Below the pieces are notes generated by a model. It did no database searches and had not been told where the DNA came from. It was given only the letters and a program-made list of their open reading frames with translations. Source: Ruminococcus callidus (GTDB taxonomy: Bacteria; Bacillota; Clostridia; Oscillospirales; Ruminococcaceae). From it: DNA of 55,445 nucleotides. A program made the translations under genes and the position numbers. Numbering within the stretch: the stretch's first letter is position 1; the number at the start of each line of letters is the position of its first letter. This document shows positions 1 through 7,601 of this stretch, piece after piece. The DNA lies in assembly GCF_020709055.1 (NCBI RefSeq), contig NZ_JAJFCK010000020.1, positions 1 through 55,445 on the forward strand, written 5' to 3'.

Positions 1-52
1 TCGCTTTGCATAAATTTTCTTTTGAATCTTTGTCTAACTTTTTGGGGTCAGT

Positions 53-745
53 TCAATATAGATCTGGTACTTTCTTTTTGAAGATAAACAAAGCAGCCAC
101 AAGAGTAACAATAGCGACTAAAAGAATTTGCAGTATGGACTCCTGATAGGTTGCATTTTTACTGATAATAACTTGCCGAAACACAATGACAATCAGAGAA
201 GTAACGATTGTTGTAGGAACAGATTTTCGGATCATGCCAATGATGAACGGCCATAGCGATAGCACCGTGCATACAATCACAGTAGTTATTGCCATTGGTA
301 TCCATGTCTGAAGCATTGAGGGTTGGAATGTTCCCTCCAACATATCAAAAAATCTATCCACAAACACAATATAACCGCTACAACAGACATATCCAATCGC
401 CATTGAAATTGCTGTATAAATAATAATGATAGTCAATTTGCTGGCAATCAATTTTGCTCGGTTCAAAGGATAGGAAAACATAATCGTAATTGTTCGCTGA
501 TTATATTCTCTGATAACCAACCTTGCAGTTAAAACCGACGAGTACACAAGAAAAATAAATGACATCAGCAGTCCAATAACAAGGTATGTGCTTTCAAAAG
601 TGTCTTTGGTCTGTTCCGGGTCTGTCGTGCTATCCCATAAAGATATTGTGATGAAAAGTATGCTGAACAGGATTGCGGCAATCATAAAGATAACATTTCG
701 TGCAATTCCAAATTTTTTTAACTCCAATTTAATCAGGTGCGCCAT
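53..745 (-). CDS. ABC-2 type transporter permease (bacitracin/lantibiotic-immunity class)
   Basis: Membrane subunit of about 230 aa for an ABC exporter, working with the ATPase encoded just upstream (747-1658). The protein has about six hydrophobic segments separated by short charged loops, as in ABC-2 permeases of the BcrB/lantibiotic-immunity type; the first spans roughly residues 15-35. I start at the ATG at 745, which follows a GGGGGGAAA ribosome-binding site formed by the end of the ATPase gene, with one base between that stop and this ATG. A longer reading frame to 907 lies inside the ATPase gene and is a shadow. Likely substrates are antimicrobial peptides or bacitracin-like compounds, inferred from the adjacent two-component system. 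The gene is complete. Confidence 0.85.
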   Translation of the reverse strand: MAHLIKLELKKFGIARNVIFMIAAILFSILFITISLWDSTTDPEQTKDTFESTYLVIGLLMSFIFLVYSSVLTARLVIREYNQRTITIMFSYPLNRAKLIASKLTIIIIYTAISMAIGYVCCSGYIVFVDRFFDMLEGTFQPSMLQTWIPMAITTVIVCTVLSLWPFIIGMIRKSVPTTIVTSLIVIVFRQVIISKNATYQESILQILLVAIVTLVAALFIFKKKVPDLY

Positions 746-746
746 C

Positions 747-1658
747 TTATTTTCCCCCCTCTGTAAGCTGGAAAAAGAAATCTTCCAGTGTGTCTTGTTT
801 ACGGCCGATGCTCTCCAAACCAACACCATTCTCAATGAGGGCTTTTGACAGGGATTTGCCTGAAACATCAGAATCATAAATACGGATAAATTCTTTATCC
901 AACACACTAAAATTCTTTATCCCCATGCCTTCGAGTAATGCGGCAGCACTGGTTACATCGTCAACCTGCAAGCTGATATAATCCGTTTGATGCTTGTGAA
1001 TTTCTTCGATAGGCAATTCTGTTAGGAGTTTTCCATCTCGAATAATCCCAATCGTATCAGCAAGAAGATCCACTTCGGACAGAATGTGGCTGGAAATAAA
1101 AATTGTTGTTCCATCTTCCCGGTTTAACCGCTGAAAGAGGTTTCGCATTTCACGAATACCCTCGGGGTCTAACGCATTGATTGGTTCGTCTAAAATCAAA
1201 AACTCTGGTCTTGCCAGAATAGCCCTTGCAATAGCAAGTCGTTGTTTCATGCCTAATGAGTAATGACGGACTTGTTTTCCCTCGACATTCTGCAAGTCCA
1301 CCAAATGCAAAACCTCGTCAATCCGTTCCTTGTTGGGGAATCCCATGTACTCACAATGCAGCTCTAAGTTTTGCCGAGCTGTCATTTTATCGTAAAAGTA
1401 TGGGTTTTCAATGATAGAGCCAACCTTTTTGAAGATTTCGTAGCTGTGATCGGTAACTTTTTCGCCTAAAAGCTGAACCTCTCCGGCGTCTGGCTGGATA
1501 AGATTCAAAATCATTTTCATAACCGTGCTTTTTCCTGCACCGTTTGGGCCGACAAAGCCATAGATTGCCCCTTTAGGTATGTGGATATTTACATCGTCTA
1601 CAACGACATTTCCCTTGTAAGCCTTTCGCAAGCCTACGGTTTCCATAATATAATCCAT
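747..1658 (-). CDS. ABC transporter ATP-binding protein (BcrA-like)
   Basis: ATPase subunit of 303 aa that powers the permease at 53-745. Walker A is GPNGAGKST at about residues 37-45, the signature is SLGMKQ, and Walker B ends in LILDEP followed by an H-loop in ISSHIL, so all catalytic elements are present. The roughly 80-residue C-terminal extension beyond the nucleotide-binding domain is typical of BcrA/lantibiotic-immunity ATPases. The start at 1658 has GGAGG eight bases upstream. A TATAAT-like -10 lies at 1687-1692 in the 77-base gap to the kinase gene, with no good -35. That suits a promoter activated by the response regulator encoded upstream, but this regulatory link is inference. Confidence 0.92.
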   Translation of the reverse strand: MDYIMETVGLRKAYKGNVVVDDVNIHIPKGAIYGFVGPNGAGKSTVMKMILNLIQPDAGEVQLLGEKVTDHSYEIFKKVGSIIENPYFYDKMTARQNLELHCEYMGFPNKERIDEVLHLVDLQNVEGKQVRHYSLGMKQRLAIARAILARPEFLILDEPINALDPEGIREMRNLFQRLNREDGTTIFISSHILSEVDLLADTIGIIRDGKLLTELPIEEIHKHQTDYISLQVDDVTSAAALLEGMGIKNFSVLDKEFIRIYDSDVSGKSLSKALIENGVGLESIGRKQDTLEDFFFQLTEGGK

Positions 1659-1735
1659 TTTGTGTGCCTCCTATATGGCTACTACTATTATACAAAATGG
1701 ACTTCGCTTTTCTCTGCCGCAAATCTAACAATTTT

Positions 1736-2656
1736 CTAACTTTTCAAGATGATAGAGAAAGTGGTTTGCTCATTTTGTACGCTATGAACTTCTAATTCTG
1801 CCCCAATTTGTTCAGCAAGACGCTTTGAAATTGCAAGGCCCAAACCGCTGCCGGAAGATTTTCGGGTTGTTGTATAATTCCTTGCGAAAATCTGTTTTTG
1901 CTGCTGTGGTGACATTCCGTTTCCGTGATCTTCTATTTCAATTATGCTATTTCCGTTTGATGTGGTGAGCCTTAGAGAAAGATACTTGCCATCACCACCA
2001 TGTCGGATCGCATTGTCTATCAGATTTTTCAAAATGCGCTGTAATGCCTCATTATCTGTGTAGGCAAAAATCGGTGTATCTGGTATCTGAATATCGACTT
2101 CAAATTGTTTCTGTTCAAGCAGATCATAATAGTCCAAAATGGTGTCTTGGCAAAGTCTTGAAACATTTTCCTTTTTCAGTTTAATGGGAAGATCGCCAGA
2201 AGCTATTTTGGACATTGTAAAATAGTCATTGATTGTCGAGATTAAATCATCAGCCTTTCGGTCTATTTTAGCGGCCATAGCATGAACATTTTCAGGCATA
2301 GAGGGGTCGTTTGTTATATTGGAAAGCATTTCGCTATTTCCTTTTAGGACAGTGAGCGGGGTACGGATGTCGTGAGAGATATTTGTTAGATCCTGCGCCA
2401 TTGCCTGTTTGCTCTGCTCAAACTCTGATTTTTTTGTATAAAAATCTTGAAGTAAGGTATTAAGCACAGCACCTAATTTTTTGATACTATCATTATCCGT
2501 GGGTATAAGCACAAAGCCATTTTCAGAAGTAATTGAAAGAGAAGCAAGTCTGTCGGTGATAGAGTTGATCTCTCGTTCTAACTCTTTGTGCTGTATCTGT
2601 TGACAAATTAGGATAAGCAACAGAACAAATGAAAGAATTGCAAACAGAAGCCACAT
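1736..2656 (-). CDS. Sensor histidine kinase (short intramembrane-sensing type)
   Basis: Histidine kinase of 306 aa. It has one N-terminal transmembrane segment (about residues 2-18), no extracellular sensor domain, a HisKA region with the phospho-acceptor in SHDIRTPL (His95), and a HATPase domain with an N-box (LIDNAIRHG), a G1 box (DHGNGMS) and a G2 box (GSGLGLAIS). The single short membrane anchor without a periplasmic loop resembles kinases that sense through a partner ABC transporter. Its ATG directly abuts the TAG of the response regulator gene, so translation is coupled. The downstream ABC pair fits a peptide-antibiotic detoxification module. Confidence 0.92.
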   Translation of the reverse strand: MWLLFAILSFVLLLILICQQIQHKELEREINSITDRLASLSITSENGFVLIPTDNDSIKKLGAVLNTLLQDFYTKKSEFEQSKQAMAQDLTNISHDIRTPLTVLKGNSEMLSNITNDPSMPENVHAMAAKIDRKADDLISTINDYFTMSKIASGDLPIKLKKENVSRLCQDTILDYYDLLEQKQFEVDIQIPDTPIFAYTDNEALQRILKNLIDNAIRHGGDGKYLSLRLTTSNGNSIIEIEDHGNGMSPQQQKQIFARNYTTTRKSSGSGLGLAISKRLAEQIGAELEVHSVQNEQTTFSIILKS

Positions 2657-3349
2657 CTATTTGTCCTCCATCTTGTAGCCGATACCCCATAAGGTTTTAA
2701 TGTAAGCCGTAGTATCTTCCGCATTATTCTTCAACTTCAAACGCAGGCGATTGATATGGGTATTCAACACATTTTCACTCCCAAAATACGGCTCTTTCCA
2801 AATGAGTTCATATAGCCGTTCTTTTGAATATGCCTGTCCCGGATGGCTGGCCAAAAGGTACAAAAGTTCAAATTCGATTGGTGTTAAATCTATGGATGTC
2901 CCTTTCCGCGTAACCATGTGACTTTGGGGGTCAATTTCTATGTCTTTGATTTTGACAATCGAATTACTCGGTAATACTTGGTAGGTTCTGGCTCGTCTGA
3001 TATTAGCCTTTATCCTTGCAGCAAGTTCAATTAAAGAAAAAGGCTTTACCACATAATCGTCAGCGCCCAAATTCAATCCTAATGATTTATCAGTATCATT
3101 ATCTTTTGCAGTAATGATGATGATAGGAATATTGCTGACCTGTCGGATGGCCTTGATAATCTCCATGCCACTCATGTCCGGCAGCATAAGATCAATAAGG
3201 GCAAGTGAATATTCATCATAACTTGTGTTCGTCCGTATGGCTGTTGTGCCATCATTAAAGGACAACACTTCAAATTCTCCTGATAAATAGTCCGTTATCA
3301 TTCCTCTGATTTCTTCATCATCTTCAATCAATATTATCTTGTTTTCCAT
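2657..3349 (-). CDS. OmpR/PhoB-family response regulator
   Basis: Response regulator of about 230 aa with an N-terminal receiver domain (acidic pocket EDD near residues 9-11, phospho-acceptor Asp53 in LIDLMLP, Lys in VKPFS) and a C-terminal winged helix (the SIDLTPIEFELL and LNTHINRLRLKL regions). I choose the ATG at 3349, eight bases after AGGAG; a GTG at 3352 is the alternative. Its start overlaps the end of the small HTH gene by 26 bases. It is expected to activate the ABC transporter operon (53-1658) after phosphorylation by the kinase. Domain order and length match VanR/BceR-type regulators. Confidence 0.92.
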   Translation of the reverse strand: MENKIILIEDDEEIRGMITDYLSGEFEVLSFNDGTTAIRTNTSYDEYSLALIDLMLPDMSGMEIIKAIRQVSNIPIIIITAKDNDTDKSLGLNLGADDYVVKPFSLIELAARIKANIRRARTYQVLPSNSIVKIKDIEIDPQSHMVTRKGTSIDLTPIEFELLYLLASHPGQAYSKERLYELIWKEPYFGSENVLNTHINRLRLKLKNNAEDTTAYIKTLWGIGYKMEDK

Positions 3350-3530
3350 CACGATTGCTCCTTGCTATTTTTGTTCTTCCGTCAATAGGCTTTTCGGCGT
3401 TCTTCGGGATTAACCATACTGTCCCCATTTTTATGGCTCCGGGAATACGGGATGCAGCACAGTAATAATTTATCCATCGAGGGGTCACGTCCCATTTTTC
3501 ACTTGCTTCTTTCAAAGTCATATAGTCCAT
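3324..3530 (-). CDS. Small helix-turn-helix DNA-binding protein
   Basis: Protein of 68 aa opening with MDYMTLKEASEKWDV, the look of a HTH_17/excisionase-like winged helix (LKEASEKWDVTPRWINYYC), then a basic tail. Such small HTH genes often precede two-component systems in clostridial mobile elements; that comes from family knowledge. It is the first gene of the operon: a good promoter lies at 3551-3579 and GGAGG stands eight bases before the ATG. It overlaps the response regulator gene. It may be an autoregulator or an excisionase relic; the sequence cannot decide between them. Confidence 0.7.
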   Translation of the reverse strand: MDYMTLKEASEKWDVTPRWINYYCAASRIPGAIKMGTVWLIPKNAEKPIDGRTKIARSNRDGKQDNID

Positions 3531-3550
3531 AATACACCTCCAACTTATTC

Positions 3551-3579
3551 ATTATAATTCGTTTGCTCGAAGAATACAA
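3551..3579 (-). promoter_or_regulatory. Promoter of the HTH/response regulator/kinase operon
   Basis: Read on the minus strand: TTGTAT, 17-base spacer, TATAAT, about 20 bases upstream of the 68-aa gene's start. The -10 is perfect and the spacing ideal. Confidence 0.75.
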
Positions 3580-3849
3580 GGAACAGAATATGAATTATAG
3601 AGTGTAGCAGCGCCACAAATGATATACTGAACACGAGAGCTGGAAAGCCCCTCCTGTCTACGCATTTAGAGTGCCAAAAGCCCACGGAAATCAAGGCTTT
3701 TCGGCGATGGTCGGTGGGGTGGCAGAATGATTTATCAAATACCCGCCGAAACGGGCTTTGAAATGCGTAGGAAAATCTTTCCGCCGCTGGTTTTCCTGCC
3801 GGTTCTGTGGTATGCTGGAATAAGACAAAAAACGACAGGAGTTGACACG
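3580..3849. other. Intergenic region with hairpins, no gene seen
   Basis: This stretch holds short inverted repeats, for example AGGAAAA near 3770 pairing with TTTTCCT near 3795, and several GCCGAAA-type boxes. I see no convincing reading frame. The frame that runs into 3850 from 3727 lacks a ribosome-binding site. Confidence 0.4.
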
Positions 3850-4044
3850 ATGGCCGAACAGGAAATGTTACTGGACACAGCTACCATCAAGGCCGCCGTC
3901 GCCGGTAAGAAGTGGGCCAAACAAAAGGTGATTGAGCACTACACCCTCATGATCGACGAGCTGGCCGTTGACGAAGATATGAAGCAGCACTTGATTTTGA
4001 AGCTGCTGGAAGAACTGCCACACTTCCCGATGGGACAGGCATAA
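3850..4044 (+). CDS. HTH_16-type conjugative-transposon protein
   Basis: Protein of 64 aa starting MAEQEMLLDTATIKAAV, with the pattern (A)AVxGxxWAxxKVxEHYxxxID followed by DEDMxQxLILKLxEElP. This pattern is shared by the small helix-turn-helix proteins of clostridial conjugative transposons (PF12645-like), which usually sit beside a sigma-70-like gene. I start at 3850 because AGGAG lies eight bases upstream; an upstream extension to 3727 has no such site. No sigma-like partner follows here because the IS3 remnant begins soon after. Its role in element regulation is family knowledge only. Confidence 0.72.
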   Translation: MAEQEMLLDTATIKAAVAGKKWAKQKVIEHYTLMIDELAVDEDMKQHLILKLLEELPHFPMGQA

Positions 4045-4092
4045 GAAAAAAGCGCCGGACGCAGAGGCACACCCACCGCTGTGAAAGGGAGC

Positions 4093-4713
4093 TTACCGAC
4101 TTGAACACACTTCTTTTCTGTACTTAAGAGCCTGATACATACGTACTCTTCCGTAATCCGCATTTTCTTCGTCCTCATCATGAATTTTCAACATGGCGTC
4201 AGCAAGCGGCTGATACTTCTATGGTTTGCCCTTACACTCAAGATAATCGTAAAATGCCTGTCTGCTGACTTGCAGCGTGCTGCAGTAAAAACTGATTTTT
4301 CCGATGTTTCTGCCGTCATCTGTCCGGATTGCAATATACATCAGCCTTTGTTCTTTCCCGATCTCTGACGGCCGGCAGCGAAAAAAGCCGTTGCATCCTC
4401 CAAAAACTCATTCATTTCGCAAAAACTCATTTATTTCGCTTAGGCGTTTGTTTTCTTTTTCCAATGCTTTGATCCGCTTCCTCAGCTGCTGGTTTTCTTC
4501 GGCGATATTCAGAGATTCTTCCGGGCTGCGTTCTCCGCAGCCAATATCAAGGCTTCCGATTTTTACTTTTCTGATCCAGCCGTACAGCGTATTTACGGGT
4601 ATCTGAAGTTCATTCGCTGCTTTTACCGCACCTATCTTTTTTGCAAGCTTTACTGCCTGCACTTTGTACTCATTTTCATATTGTTTATTTTCTGACATTC
4701 CTTTTTCCTCCAT
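4093..4713 (-). pseudogene. IS3-family transposase remnant (orfA broken, orfB truncated)
   Basis: Reading leftward, orfA starts at 4713 with MSENKQYENEYKVQAVKLAK, an HTH_Tnp_1 domain with the helix VNTLYGWIRKVK and a terminal leucine-rich coiled coil. It stops early (TGA near 4408) because about 19 bases encoding NEFL are duplicated in near-tandem; skipping one copy continues into FLEDATAFFAAGRQ, the usual end of such orfA proteins. In the next frame orfB begins (RTDDGRNIGKISFYCSTL), reads on past one in-frame stop, and reaches IHDEDEENADYGRVRMYQAL, a conserved IS3 orfB block, then loses homology. The DDE catalytic core is absent, so the element is dead. Confidence 0.8.
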
Positions 4714-4726
4714 TTTTTCTTTCCCT

Positions 4727-4755
4727 ATTTTATTCCTTTGAGGTTAGGGTGTCAA
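4727..4755 (-). promoter_or_regulatory. IS3 orfA promoter
   Basis: On the minus strand TTGACA (4750-4755), 17 bases, TAAAAT (4727-4732). The -35 lies inside the terminal repeat of the insertion sequence, as is common in IS3 elements. Confidence 0.6.
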
Positions 4756-4774
4756 GTTTTATTATACTACATCA
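4745..4774. repeat. IS3-family terminal sequence, copy 1
   Basis: Thirty bases that recur at 14709-14738 with a single mismatch. Here they lie just outside orfA and directly abut the integrase fragment, so they mark the orfA-side end of the IS3 element. Confidence 0.7.
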
Positions 4775-4898
4775 TACAACGACTTCTATCTACTGTCATG
4801 TGTTCAATCAGGCTCAGGCGAGGGCAGGAGATGCTATCGCATCAGTGCTTGACTTCAAAAAGCACGACACGGACAAAGGACAGCCCGAAGCTGTATAA
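4775..4898 (+). pseudogene. Tyrosine integrase, C-terminal fragment only
   Basis: The frame reads TTTSIYCHVFNQAQARAGDA and ends PEAV before TAA at 4896. This is the end of a tyrosine recombinase: the nucleophile Tyr (TAC at 4791) sits in IYCHVF, followed by the usual Ala-rich last helix. Everything upstream, including the Arg-His-Arg residues, was lost where the IS3 terminus joins at 4774. The fragment lies about 80 bases from an att-like tRNA end, the normal place for an integrase at the end of an integrative element. The element is therefore probably immobile by itself. Confidence 0.7.
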
Positions 4899-4940
4899 AG
4901 GACAAGTAAAGGACAGAAGCCGTATCAGGGTAAAAAATAA

Positions 4941-4972
4941 CTCAGAAATGGCGATTTAACGTCATTTCTGAG
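4941..4972 (+). terminator. Hairpin after the integrase remnant
   Basis: CTCAGAAATG pairs with CATTTCTGAG, with CG/CG further in around a short loop. There is no T-run after it, so termination is uncertain. Confidence 0.45.
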
Positions 4973-4981
4973 CCTTGTGTG

Positions 4982-5004
4982 TGGTGACCCGTACGGGAAT
5001 TGAA
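4982..5004 (-). other. tRNA 3'-end-like attachment site
   Basis: On the minus strand the stretch reads TTCAATTCCCGTACGGGTCACCA in two parts: a T-loop-like TTCAATTCC, then an acceptor end closing in ACCA. Bases on the T-stem side do not pair, so this is not a whole tRNA but a 3' segment, as left at the border of an element that integrates into a tRNA gene. An 8-bp inverted repeat (GCATTTTA, 5015-5022, and TAAAATGC, 5034-5041) follows and may be an integrase core site. Confidence 0.5.
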
Positions 5005-5200
5005 TCAATCCTTAGCATTTTAGTAGTCTTTAGTAAAATGCGAAAAAGGCTGTAAATCGCGGATTTTTGAAGTTTCAACTACAGTAACTTCAAGCGATTT
5101 CAGGCGATTTTTAGTACCAATAAGAGCCAAACAAGTGCCAAAAGTGGCGCATTTTCCTCCGAATAGCAAACCTGCGTTAAATAAATAGTATATCAGGGAT

Positions 5201-5374
5201 ATGGATCTGAAAGTCGGTGAAGTTATCTCACGTCAGATAAAACTTTGGAAACAGATTGACAGCTGATACCTAAAAGATGTATTTGACACCGATGCTGAGA
5301 AGATGCTCGGTCTTGAAAACTACTTCTTCAGTATGGTAAGGGAAGCGGTGTTTGAGAGTATGGTTTATATTTGA
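5201..5374 (+). pseudogene. Degraded small gene, unknown family
   Basis: An ATG at 5201 opens MDLKVGEVISRQIKLWKQID, then one in-frame TGA, then the same frame goes on as YLKDVFDTDAEKMLGLENYF to TGA at 5372. Protein-like composition on both sides of a single stop suggests a decayed short gene or gene tail. I do not recognise the family. A UUCG-loop hairpin follows directly. Confidence 0.4.
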
Positions 5375-5380
5375 TCGTTT

Positions 5381-5413
5381 ACGGCTGTGCCTTCGGGTGC
5401 AGCCGTTTAATTA
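5381..5413 (+). terminator. Hairpin with UUCG loop
   Basis: ACGGCTGTGCC-TTCG-GGTGCAGCCGT forms an 11-bp stem with two wobble pairs, then TTAATTATTAT. It lies between the remnant at 5201-5374 and the 3' end of the leftward kinase gene and could serve either. Confidence 0.65.
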
Positions 5414-7594
5414 TTATAGTATGCTTTTTACTGTTGCATCAACAATATTAAGCTCTTTAAGCTTATATTCCTTAACCAAATCTTTCCAACGATTTCTTAT
5501 TGTTTGATTGTTTTTGATATAGTTCACCAGATCAGGTTCGTCTTTCATGTATGATTCAAGGTAAGTTGTCCACTGTTCCACCGTAATTCTGGATAATAGT
5601 TTATCCGCATAAGGCTGAGCTGCCCAACTAATGCCATAGCTATTACCAATTTTAACAAATATAATTGCTGTTAAACATTCTTTAAGTGCTAAATCTGGAA
5701 TTTTTGTTCCTAAGCTTTCCAATTTTTTGATATGAGGAGGCTCATTGTAAAAGTTATTAACTTCAAAATGAGCGGATTTTAATAGATTTGCAACTTTTAT
5801 AAATGTTCTTGATCGTGTGTTTTCTGCTACATAATCAAAACCTTTGACTTTTAACAATATGTTTGCAAGAGATTTTGTTCGTACGCCATCGTTTTTTGAG
5901 TTAAAAAACTCATAAGTATCAGCAAGAGCACGTCTTTCTTCAAATTTCAAATTTTCCCAAATTGCTGGGAAAAGGATTGTCATATTCTCAGTAACATTTT
6001 CCAATTCAATATCTTCTGTCTCTCTAAACAAGTTTAGTAAAGACCTTACTGTTGTTTTAAGATAGAAATAGGGGCTTGTTGAAAACATTGTATCAACATC
6101 TTCGTATAAATCGGTAATTCTTCCGCTTTTTAATTTTTCTCTAAAATCATTCATTTGCCAGCCGAAACTATCTGCATCGTAACACAAGATATAAGAAATG
6201 CAGTTTTTTATAACAACATTAGCTTCGTCTTGAGGCATTTCCTCGTACTCGTCAGCATCATTTCCTGCATAATGATTAAATATGTCATTTGAGTATAAGA
6301 GTTTCTGTTTTCCTGACTTGTCGATAAATCCCAATTCATGTGCGAGACAAATAAGAGTATATGGAGGAAGATTTTGTAAATAATCTGATTCATCTATTCC
6401 TACCATATCTGCAACAAATTCTTCACCTAATGAAAGAATTCGTTTTCTCAGGATAGTTATAGCTCGCTGCCATATTTTTTCAACTGATGTTTCAAAATCA
6501 CAATTCATATAATAGTTAACTATTTTATTTCTTGTTTTATCTGGAATAGCAATAGCATAAGGAACTAAAGATTTTATATCTGTTATGATTGGTAATTGCA
6601 TTCCAGAAGGATTTAATAATCCAGGAGTCGGATTAAGAATAGTGATTAATTCTGAGTATCTAAATGTATCACCAGATTCTGTTGGTGCTAATTGAAAATT
6701 ATTATCCAAAATACTTCCTCCTTTATCTGTAACACGGGGTTCATCAATTGTCTCTATTATTTTTAGAAGTTCACTCACATCATCAAATCTATTAGCTGTC
6801 TCGTATTCAAATGCTTTGTCAAAAATAACAAATACATTGTTTCTCACCGTTGAATCAGATATTTTTTTATTTAGTATTTCAAATGCTTGAGCTCTTTGAT
6901 GTGGTTTTTTTCCTTCACCGTCTACAAGTGTATTGGGAATAATACCAGTAAGGACGTAAAAGAATACACTACATATCTGCGTAATATCAGAGCAATATAA
7001 CCTCTTCTGTTCCTTGCTTCCAGCGACCAGTTCAGGTAATAAGAGGAAACGATTTCCTAATTGTTGATCGCTCAATGTACAAGTTTCTTGACAGTTTTCC
7101 TCAGATGAATTAAATGAAAGTCCGAAATCAATCAAAACAAAATCATATAAATTATTGTCTCTTAACATTATATTCTCAGGTTTTATATCTCTATGCAAAA
7201 TTTTTTTCTTATGACAATATGATACGACCTTTAGCATTTCCTTAAAAAGAGATAACGCCTCTAAAAATGGTATATCATTTTCATCACAATACTTTTCTAA
7301 GGTGCAACCTCCAATATATGAAGTAACATAGTACAAATCGACATTTTCTGACTCATACAAATTACAATTGGTATCTATAATGCTTATTAAATGATCATTC
7401 TGCAAAAGCTTAACATTGTTTACTTCGTTAAACATTCGTTTTCGTCTTTCTATATCATCTTGCTTTTTCAGATATTTTAAAGCAAATATCTCTGTAGGAT
7501 TATCAATTTCAGTTGCTTTATAAACGGTGGCTTGCCCACCACCACCAACTGCATCTCCTCTTTGCCATCTTTCTGCGATTATCTTTTTTCCCAT
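5414..7594 (-). CDS. Ser/Thr protein kinase linked to the restriction-modification operon
   Basis: Protein of 726 aa. Residues about 10-290 form a eukaryotic-like kinase: glycine loop GGGGQATVY (17-25), ATP-binding Lys40 in FALKYL, catalytic HRDIKPEN (Asp136, Asn141), and DFG (156-158). All key residues are present, so it should be active. The remaining 430 or so residues match no domain I recognise; they are mostly helical with no clear membrane segment. The start at 7594 has AGAGG about ten bases upstream; the frame extends farther up but that part overlaps the methylase gene. It is the third gene of an operon after an Eco57I-like endonuclease and methylase, eight bases after the methylase stop. 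The substrate is unknown. A defence role is inferred from the neighbours. Confidence 0.85.
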   Translation of the reverse strand: MGKKIIAERWQRGDAVGGGGQATVYKATEIDNPTEIFALKYLKKQDDIERRKRMFNEVNNVKLLQNDHLISIIDTNCNLYESENVDLYYVTSYIGGCTLEKYCDENDIPFLEALSLFKEMLKVVSYCHKKKILHRDIKPENIMLRDNNLYDFVLIDFGLSFNSSEENCQETCTLSDQQLGNRFLLLPELVAGSKEQKRLYCSDITQICSVFFYVLTGIIPNTLVDGEGKKPHQRAQAFEILNKKISDSTVRNNVFVIFDKAFEYETANRFDDVSELLKIIETIDEPRVTDKGGSILDNNFQLAPTESGDTFRYSELITILNPTPGLLNPSGMQLPIITDIKSLVPYAIAIPDKTRNKIVNYYMNCDFETSVEKIWQRAITILRKRILSLGEEFVADMVGIDESDYLQNLPPYTLICLAHELGFIDKSGKQKLLYSNDIFNHYAGNDADEYEEMPQDEANVVIKNCISYILCYDADSFGWQMNDFREKLKSGRITDLYEDVDTMFSTSPYFYLKTTVRSLLNLFRETEDIELENVTENMTILFPAIWENLKFEERRALADTYEFFNSKNDGVRTKSLANILLKVKGFDYVAENTRSRTFIKVANLLKSAHFEVNNFYNEPPHIKKLESLGTKIPDLALKECLTAIIFVKIGNSYGISWAAQPYADKLLSRITVEQWTTYLESYMKDEPDLVNYIKNNQTIRNRWKDLVKEYKLKELNIVDATVKSIL

Positions 7595-7601
7595 ATTCTC
7601 G

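Noticed and set aside
588..848. Rightward frame overlapping the ABC genes
   Set aside because: Shadow of the permease and ATPase genes on the other strand; no ribosome-binding site.
3727..3849. Upstream extension of the HTH_16-type gene
   Set aside because: The ATG at 3850 has the ribosome-binding site; the extension has no family similarity.
5015..5041. GCATTTTA/TAAAATGC inverted repeat as a terminator
   Set aside because: No T-run and no gene ending before it; kept only as a possible integrase core site.
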